Below are positions 14,663-19,323 of a DNA stretch of 19,323 nt, piece after piece. The stretch comes from CAYICL01 sp964361885 (lineage in GTDB: Bacteria; Patescibacteriota; Microgenomatia; UBA1400; CG1-02-47-37): the NCBI GenBank assembly GCA_964361885.1, contig CAYICL010000009.1:1-19323 (forward strand). The letters run 5' to 3'. The position numbers and the translations under genes are program-made. The notes beneath the pieces were generated by a model that made no database searches, was not told the DNA's origin, and worked only from the letters and a program-made list of their open reading frames with translations. Positions within the stretch are counted from its first letter, which is position 1. The number at the start of each line of letters is the position of its first letter.

Positions 14663-14872
14663 ATGAACAGGTTTAACAAGCTTAAATGCTATTTTTGTCA
14701 AAACAAGAAAATGCCTGATTACCGGGAGTTTGAGGTTTTGTACAAATTTGTCAGCGATCGGGGCAAGATACTGGCCAGAAGCAGAACCGGAACCTGCGCC
14801 AAACATCAACGACATTTAGCCCAGGCTGTAAAAAGGGCCAGGCATTTAGCTTTGTTAGCGTTTGTAGCCTAA
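14663..14872 (+). CDS. rpsR: Small ribosomal subunit protein bS18, zinc-binding form
   Basis: 69 residues. The family core is clear: DYREFEVLYKFVSDRGKILA, then SRTGTCAKHQRHLAQAVKRARHLALLAFV. Cys9, Cys12, Cys45 and His48 make a plausible zinc site, the metal-binding variant of bS18; many bacteria have the zinc-free form. It follows ssb by 6 nt. The last A of its TAA is the first base of the ctpA ATG (TAATG), suggesting coupled translation into a protease gene. The ATG at 14663 gives a slightly short N-terminus compared with longer bS18 forms, normal for this variant. Confidence 0.95.
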   Translation: MNRFNKLKCYFCQNKKMPDYREFEVLYKFVSDRGKILARSRTGTCAKHQRHLAQAVKRARHLALLAFVA

Positions 14873-16107
14873 TGAAAATAACTTTAAGACAAATCAGGGC
14901 GGGGGTGTTGATACTGGCACTAATGACTCTGTCCGGTGGGATAGGTTGGCGGTTAGGGCAAGCTCATGTATCCGGTCAAAAGTTAACTCAAGTCTTGGTT
15001 AACCGGAGTCAACCGGCCAATAAAAGCCAGATTGACATGAGCCTGTATTGGCAGGTGTGGGACAAGTTAAATGAAAGTTATCTAATCAAAACCGATTTAA
15101 AGCCACAGGAGATGACTTGGGGAGCAATTAAAGGTATGACAGCGGCTTTGGGCGATCCTTATACGGTCTTTTTACCGCCCAAACAAAATAAGGCGACCCA
15201 GGAAGAGTTAAACGGTTCGTTTGAAGGAGTCGGGATTCAGCTGGGGTTTAAAGATAATAATTTGGCGGTAATTGCGCCTTTGTCAGGCACACCGGCCGAG
15301 ACGGCAGGGATTAGGGCAGGGGATTACATCCTGCATTTAAAAGACGAGAAAAAAGGCATTGATGTGGATACAATCGACATGTCTTTACCTGAGGCAGTCG
15401 AGATTATCCGGGGAGCAAAGGGAACCATGATTGAGCTGACGATTTTACACGAGGGCGGAACCGAACCGGTTAAGGTCAGTGTCAACCGGGACAAAATCGT
15501 GATTAAAAGCGTGGAGTTAATTTGGCCGGGAGAAGGCAAAAAGGTGGCTCATCTGAAGTTGTCCAGGTTTGGGGGTTTAACCGAAACCGAGTGGGATGAG
15601 GCAGTCAAAGAGATTGTCAAAGCCAACCCCAAAGGGATAATTTTGGATTTAAGAAACAACCCGGGCGGATATTTAGAGGGGGCGGTCAGGTATGCCGGTG
15701 AGTTTTTAAAACGAGGTTTGGTAGTGGTTAAGCAGGAAGACGCCAAAGGCAAGATAGAGACATACAGCGTTGATATGGAAGGCAAACTGTTAGATTATCC
15801 GTTAGTAGTGTTAATTAATGAAGGCAGTGCCTCATCATCAGAGATTTTAGCCGGAGCTTTAAGAGACCATGGCCGGGCAAAGCTTATTGGTGGTAAAAGT
15901 TTTGGCAAAGGGACGGTGCAGGAAGCATTGGATTTGGGGGAAAAAGGCGCCGGGTTGCATGTCACCACGGCCAAGTGGCTGCTGCCGTCAGGCGAATGGG
16001 TGAATCAAACCAAAGGTTTACAGCCTGATATTGAAGTGAAGAATGATTTAAAGGAGCCGGACAAGGACGTACAGTTGCAAAAAGCACTGGAAGTAGTATT
16101 AAAATAA
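14872..16107 (+). CDS. ctpA: C-terminal processing serine protease, S41A family (CtpA/Prc-like)
   Basis: 411-residue exported or membrane-anchored protease. Residues ~9-27 form an uncleaved anchor or signal (VLILALMTLSGGIGW). An N-terminal helical cap ends in GDPYTVFLPP at ~95-103. A PDZ domain spans ~118-205 (GSFEGVGIQLGF, SGTPAETAGIRAGD). The protease core follows with ILDLRNNPGGYLEGAV near 257 and INEGSASSSE, placing the catalytic Ser at 321 with Glu324; GGKSFGKGTVQ gives Lys346, the 25-residue Ser-Lys spacing of this family. These enzymes trim C-termini of envelope proteins. Start overlaps rpsR by one base; rplI follows after 3 nt. Its place between two ribosomal protein genes is notable. 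Confidence 0.93.
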   Translation: MKITLRQIRAGVLILALMTLSGGIGWRLGQAHVSGQKLTQVLVNRSQPANKSQIDMSLYWQVWDKLNESYLIKTDLKPQEMTWGAIKGMTAALGDPYTVFLPPKQNKATQEELNGSFEGVGIQLGFKDNNLAVIAPLSGTPAETAGIRAGDYILHLKDEKKGIDVDTIDMSLPEAVEIIRGAKGTMIELTILHEGGTEPVKVSVNRDKIVIKSVELIWPGEGKKVAHLKLSRFGGLTETEWDEAVKEIVKANPKGIILDLRNNPGGYLEGAVRYAGEFLKRGLVVVKQEDAKGKIETYSVDMEGKLLDYPLVVLINEGSASSSEILAGALRDHGRAKLIGGKSFGKGTVQEALDLGEKGAGLHVTTAKWLLPSGEWVNQTKGLQPDIEVKNDLKEPDKDVQLQKALEVVLK

Positions 16108-16110
16108 AGC

Positions 16111-16518
16111 ATGAAGATAATTTTAACCAAAACCAATGAAGTTAAAGAGGTAGCTTTAGGTTATGCGGTTAACTATTTGCTGCCGAAAGGTTTAGGAGTG
16201 ATGGCCACGGAAAAGAGGCTTGAAGATTTAAAAAAAGCCGCAACAGAATTAGAAACGGCTAAAAAAACTCATCAACTGGAGAGCCGTCAGCAGGCGGAAA
16301 GATTGGACGGGAAGGTAATTGAATTAAAAGTCAAGGCCGGCAAGTCAGGCAAGATTCACGGCAGTGTGACCAAGAAGGAGATTGCCAAAGTTTTAAAGAT
16401 TTTGAAAACTCAAGTAGTTTTGGCTAAGCCGATTAAAAAGATCGGCGAGTATGAAATTGAGCTGAATTTTGGTAAAGCCAAAGCCCAAATCAAACTGAAA
16501 CTGGAGGCAGAGGCATGA
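16111..16518 (+). CDS. rplI: Large ribosomal subunit protein bL9
   Basis: bL9 binds 23S rRNA and stretches between neighbouring ribosomes. 135 residues, a little short of the usual ~148. The N-terminal domain is recognisable by LGYAVNYLLPKGLGVMAT (family GYARNFLIPKGLA), but the stretch before it (TKTNEVKEVA) lacks the usual LGKKGD loop, so this domain is trimmed. A Lys/Glu-rich connecting helix follows (~30-65), then a C-terminal domain with GKSGKIHGSVTKKEIAKVL (family GKLFGSVT) and an IKKIGEYEIELNF strand. The TGA overlaps the htrA ATG by four bases. bL9 is reported missing in some Patescibacteria lineages, so its presence may help placement. Confidence 0.9.
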   Translation: MKIILTKTNEVKEVALGYAVNYLLPKGLGVMATEKRLEDLKKAATELETAKKTHQLESRQQAERLDGKVIELKVKAGKSGKIHGSVTKKEIAKVLKILKTQVVLAKPIKKIGEYEIELNFGKAKAQIKLKLEAEA

Positions 16519-17651
16519 AAAAAGGCAGGCGGATCATTTTAATCTTGGCCGCAGCGGTTGTTTTAGTCGTCGGGATTTTAGGCGGAGCCTGGGGAGACAG
16601 ATTGTTGAAAAGACAGACGGGTGATCTAGGAGTACCCCAAGAGATCAGAAGAGAAGTATTAAGAGAGGAAAGCGCGGTAATTAATGTGGTAGAGGCGGTG
16701 ACGCCATCGGTGGTGACAGTGGGAATTAAAAAAACCCAAAAGACGATTGATCCGCAGTCATTTTTCTTTGATCCTTTCGGCGGCTGGTTCGAACAACAGA
16801 TAGAACAGGATATTGGTTCAGGTTTTATTATCTCCAAAGACGAAGGTTTGGTGGTGACAAATAAACATGTAGTCGGTGATTTGGAGGCGGAGTATAGGAT
16901 TATTACGGCTGACAATGTGGAGTTAAAAGCAGAAAAGATTTACCGGGATCCGGTCAATGACTTAGCGATTATTAAAGTGACGCCAGCGGCCGGGGCTAAC
17001 TTTAAGCCGGTAAAGATGGGCGACTCAAGCAAGTTAAAAGTTGGTCAAACGGTGATTGCCATTGGTACGGCTTTAGGCGAGTTTAGATCAACGGTGACTA
17101 CAGGAGTGATTTCCGGTTTAGGCAGGGGCATAAATGCCGGTTCGCTTTGGCAGGGAGCCAGCGAGAGATTGGATAATGTCATCCAAACCGATGCGGCTAT
17201 CAACCCGGGTAATTCAGGCGGGCCGTTACTTAACTCCTCAGGCGAGGTGATCGGAGTTAATGTGGCAATATCGCAAGCGGGCCAGAATATCGGCTTTGCC
17301 ATTCCGATTAATGTGATTTCCGAGGCGATTGATAATTTTAACCGAACCGGAAAGTTTTCCCGGCCGTATTTAGGCGTCAAATACCAGATGCTTGACAAAA
17401 AAACCGCGATTTTAAACAATGTCGTCCAAGGCGCCTATATTATTGAAGTAGTCAAAGGTTCGCCGGCAGAAACCGGCGGGATTAAAGACGGCGATATTGT
17501 GACTCAAATAGATGAGATTAAACTGGATGAAAAGAACGGTTTGGCAGAAGTGGTGGCGAAGAAAAAAGTCGGGGCAGAGATCAGTTTAAAGATCTTCAGG
17601 GACGGTAAAGAAGAGACCATTAAAGTGAAGTTGCAAGAGGTGGGAGAGTAA
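16515..17651 (+). CDS. HtrA/DegP-like trypsin-fold serine protease with PDZ domain
   Basis: 378 residues. A short positively charged start and hydrophobic helix (~6-25) anchor or export it. Trypsin-like domain ~55-270 with all three catalytic residues visible: His118 (TNKHVV), Asp149 (VNDLAII) and Ser234 (NPGNSGGPLL). One PDZ domain follows at ~280-375 (GAYIIEVVKGSPAETGGIKDGDIV). HtrA proteases degrade or refold damaged envelope proteins. The start shares ATGA with the rplI stop. It ends the plus-strand operon; only one base separates its TAA from the convergent prfA stop, so there is no room for an ordinary terminator. Whether to call it htrA, degP or degQ cannot be decided from sequence alone. 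Confidence 0.93.
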   Translation: MKKGRRIILILAAAVVLVVGILGGAWGDRLLKRQTGDLGVPQEIRREVLREESAVINVVEAVTPSVVTVGIKKTQKTIDPQSFFFDPFGGWFEQQIEQDIGSGFIISKDEGLVVTNKHVVGDLEAEYRIITADNVELKAEKIYRDPVNDLAIIKVTPAAGANFKPVKMGDSSKLKVGQTVIAIGTALGEFRSTVTTGVISGLGRGINAGSLWQGASERLDNVIQTDAAINPGNSGGPLLNSSGEVIGVNVAISQAGQNIGFAIPINVISEAIDNFNRTGKFSRPYLGVKYQMLDKKTAILNNVVQGAYIIEVVKGSPAETGGIKDGDIVTQIDEIKLDEKNGLAEVVAKKKVGAEISLKIFRDGKEETIKVKLQEVGE

Positions 17652-17652
17652 G

Positions 17653-18549
17653 TTAAGCAAAACTTTGAATAATTGGAGATAAGTTGCCTGCCATGATGCG
17701 GTCGAGGTTTTGCCAGGATTTTTTAATCCGGTGATCGGTGACCCGGTTTTGGGGAAAGTTGTAAGTTCTGATTTTTTCGGCCCGCATGGCGTGGCCAACG
17801 CTAAGACGGGCTTGGCCGATTTGAGCCGCGGTTTTCTCCTGCTGGATTTGATAGAGTTTAGAGCGGAGCAGGTCCAGAGCAATTTTCCGGTTTTGGTCCT
17901 GAAAACGCTGGGTTTGGCAGGTGGTAACAATGCCGGTTGGTTTATGAGTGATCCTAACGGCCGTGGAAACTTTTTGCACGTTCTGGCCGCCTTGAGAGGA
18001 GGCGTGGTAGAACTGAATTTCCAAATCTTTAGGATTGACAATAATGTCAGCGGCTTTAACTTCAGGCAGGACGGCAACAGTGGCGGTGGAGGTATGAATC
18101 CGGCCCTGGGCTTCGGTTTGCGGCACCCGCTGGACCCGATGAACTCCGGCTTCATTTTTAAAGAGCGAGTAGGCTCCGCCAGCTGGCGGATTAGCTTTGA
18201 TTTTAATCACGCCTTGGTCGATTTTAATCACCGTCAGATTTTGAGAGTTGGCAAAACGGGTATACATTTCTTCCAGATCGTTGGCCCAAATTTTAGCTTC
18301 TTCACCGCCGGTGCCGGGGCGGATTTCCAAAATGACATTGTTAGCCGGAGAGGGCTGATCGGTTGTTTCAGGCGGGGAGGGTGGTTGGGCCGATTGGTTT
18401 TGGCTGCTCACTAAAACCTGTTTTTGAGCTTCGAGTTTGGTAATTTCGGCCTCAGCCAAGGGTTTGAGTTGAGAATCGGATAAAGATTGTTTGGCGTTGG
18501 CAATGAGGTTGTCAAGGCGATCCAGTTCGGCTTTAAGATAGTCGGTCAT
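17653..18549 (-). CDS. prfA: Peptide chain release factor 1 (short form)
   Basis: Recognises UAA/UAG and triggers peptide release. The hydrolysis motif is present as SSQGGQNVQKVSTAVRITH, with GGQ replacing the usual GAGGQHVN context by QGGQNVQ. The codon-reading tripeptide is P-Q-T within HRVQRVPQTEAQGRIHTS, the PxT of RF1 rather than the SPF of RF2. EIRPGTGGEEAKIWA is the domain-2 start. The C-terminal RTYNFPQNRVTDHRI is standard. At 298 residues it is about 60 shorter than typical RF1. The loss is in N-terminal domain 1, where only ~70 residues with a Pro/Ser/Gln-rich linker remain. The ATG shares ATGA with the rpmE stop. Confidence 0.95.
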   Translation of the reverse strand: MTDYLKAELDRLDNLIANAKQSLSDSQLKPLAEAEITKLEAQKQVLVSSQNQSAQPPSPPETTDQPSPANNVILEIRPGTGGEEAKIWANDLEEMYTRFANSQNLTVIKIDQGVIKIKANPPAGGAYSLFKNEAGVHRVQRVPQTEAQGRIHTSTATVAVLPEVKAADIIVNPKDLEIQFYHASSQGGQNVQKVSTAVRITHKPTGIVTTCQTQRFQDQNRKIALDLLRSKLYQIQQEKTAAQIGQARLSVGHAMRAEKIRTYNFPQNRVTDHRIKKSWQNLDRIMAGNLSPIIQSFA

Positions 18550-18860
18550 TTCTTATGTTTTTGCTGCTCAAACATTTCTTTCAAGGTAACGGGGGTGGTT
18601 TGATCAAGTTGAGTTTTTTTCTTTTTCCGGTCGGCTTTTTTGATAAATTTTTTGGCTTGGGCGGCTTTAAACTGTTTTTCAAACTTTTCCACCCGGCCCA
18701 TGGTATCGATGAACTTCATTTTACCGGTGAAAAAAGGATGGCATTGTGAACAAATGTCGACCTTAATTTCCGGCAGAGTCGAACCGGTGGTAAAGGTGTT
18801 GCCACAAGCACAAGTGACTTGAGTCTGGGGATAGAATTTCGGGTGGATGTTTTGTTTCAT
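18546..18860 (-). CDS. rpmE: Large ribosomal subunit protein bL31 with basic C-terminal extension
   Basis: MKQNIHPKFYPQT and a CACGNTF...ICSQCHPFFTGK core identify bL31. Cys17, Cys19, Cys37 and Cys40 form the zinc-binding type. The core ends near residue 60 (GRVEKFEKQF), and the protein continues for ~40 residues that are strongly basic (KKFIKKADRKKKK, then a QQKHKK end), longer than the usual 66-75-residue form. The stop overlaps prfA by four bases, and its own ATG overlaps the stop of the EamA gene by four bases. An rpmE-prfA pair is a common bacterial arrangement. Confidence 0.95.
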   Translation of the reverse strand: MKQNIHPKFYPQTQVTCACGNTFTTGSTLPEIKVDICSQCHPFFTGKMKFIDTMGRVEKFEKQFKAAQAKKFIKKADRKKKKTQLDQTTPVTLKEMFEQQKHKK

Positions 18861-19323
18861 AAGAAACGATTATAGCGTTTCGGCCGGTGTTCGGCAAGAT
18901 AAACACCTAAAGAAACAATCAAAACGGCGATGATTTGAGGCCAAGTGATTGATTCTTTAAGCAACAGATAGGCAAAAGGAATGGCAATAATACCCTGCAG
19001 ATAGGAAAATAAACAGGCTTCTGAGGCTTCAATTAAATTCTGACCGTAAATAAACAGAGTAAAGCCTATAATAGAACCAAAGATAGCCATATAACCGCTA
19101 GCTAAAATAACAGAAGGAGTAGTTAAGAGAGAGACAGAAGTAGATGAGCCGGTTAAAGTTAGAATTAAAAAGAAGATACACAAGCCGATTGGATAACTGA
19201 GGCTGGAAACATAGATTTTCGGAATATGCTTATAAAGTTTTTTTTGATAAATGACGGAGAAAACATTGAGTAGGTTATAGCCGATGATCATTAAATTTCC
19301 GCGTAAAGAAAAACCAACTGAAT
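18857..19323 (-). CDS. EamA/DMT-superfamily transporter, C-terminal part (cut by right edge)
   Basis: The frame stays open beyond the internal ATG at 19291 to the edge of the window (reading SVGFSLRGN before it), so the gene continues outside. The visible ~155 residues contain about five hydrophobic segments. The closing pattern is typical of the second EamA repeat: EASEACLFSYLQGIIAIPFA, then LLLKESITWPQIIAVLIVSLGVYLAE. Such inner-membrane proteins export or import small metabolites; the substrate cannot be told. The TGA overlaps the rpmE ATG by four bases. Confidence 0.85.
   Translation of the reverse strand, partial: SVGFSLRGNLMIIGYNLLNVFSVIYQKKLYKHIPKIYVSSLSYPIGLCIFFLILTLTGSSTSVSLLTTPSVILASGYMAIFGSIIGFTLFIYGQNLIEASEACLFSYLQGIIAIPFAYLLLKESITWPQIIAVLIVSLGVYLAEHRPKRYNRFL
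18869..18897 (-). promoter_or_regulatory. Predicted leaderless promoter of rpmE-prfA, inside the upstream gene
   Basis: On the minus strand: TTGCCG (plus 18897-18892), a 17-nt spacer (18891-18875), and a perfect TATAAT (18874-18869), then eight bases to the ATG at 18860. Expected start site is within one or two bases of the ATG. The promoter overlaps the last codons of the EamA gene, so rpmE may be expressed both by read-through and on its own. Confidence 0.6.

Noticed and set aside
17710..18414. Long plus-strand open frame opposite prfA
   Set aside because: Composition artefact opposite a clear release factor gene; no family motifs, no ribosome-binding site.

Overview
The window reads as a chromosomal segment from an uncultivated, small-genome bacterium, most likely a Patescibacteria/CPR member and perhaps of Microgenomates type. 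This is an inference. It rests on very tight gene packing with many 4-nt ATGA overlaps, a short release factor 1, a CysRS whose HIGH motif reads TIGN, a VanW-like protein, and promoter -10 boxes only 6-8 nt from start codons. TAA, TAG and TGA all end genes, so the code is standard and UGA-recoding lineages are excluded. A run of ten Ns inside ahcY marks a metagenomic scaffold join.

Left part (1-4915). A PfkB-family sugar/nucleoside kinase is cut by the left edge and overlaps ahcY (S-adenosylhomocysteinase). On the minus strand follows a SAM hydroxide adenosyltransferase (DUF62 family). AHCY and the DUF62 enzyme both release adenosine, which the kinase could rephosphorylate. Divergent from DUF62 lies recR, then an unrecognised 134-residue charged protein, then cysS.

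Middle (4916-11206). This is the unusual part. Three consecutive genes, opened by a good sigma70-type promoter, encode large proteins that all start with a twin-arginine signal (S/T-R-R-D-F-L-K). By motif reading, protein A is a papain-like (C39/NlpC-like) domain followed by a class-A beta-lactamase-like serine hydrolase. Protein B looks like three papain-like domains, at least two of them without the catalytic Cys. Protein C is a VanW-like domain followed by a papain-like domain with Cys, His and Asp in place. Codon choice differs from the flanking genes. Downstream, just before ychF, lies what looks like the frameshifted C-terminal end of a serine recombinase. I read this as an acquired, exported cell-envelope cassette inserted between cysS and ychF, and it is the best candidate here for an undescribed system.

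Right part (11207-19323). ychF is followed by a GT-C membrane glycosyltransferase and then a plus-strand operon: rpsF-ssb-rpsR-ctpA-rplI-htrA. This mixes ribosomal proteins and SSB with two exported serine proteases. It meets tail-to-tail, with a 1-nt gap, a minus-strand operon of an EamA/DMT transporter (cut by the right edge), rpmE and prfA, linked by ATGA overlaps. No rRNA, tRNA, CRISPR array, intact transposase or clear rho-independent terminator was found.
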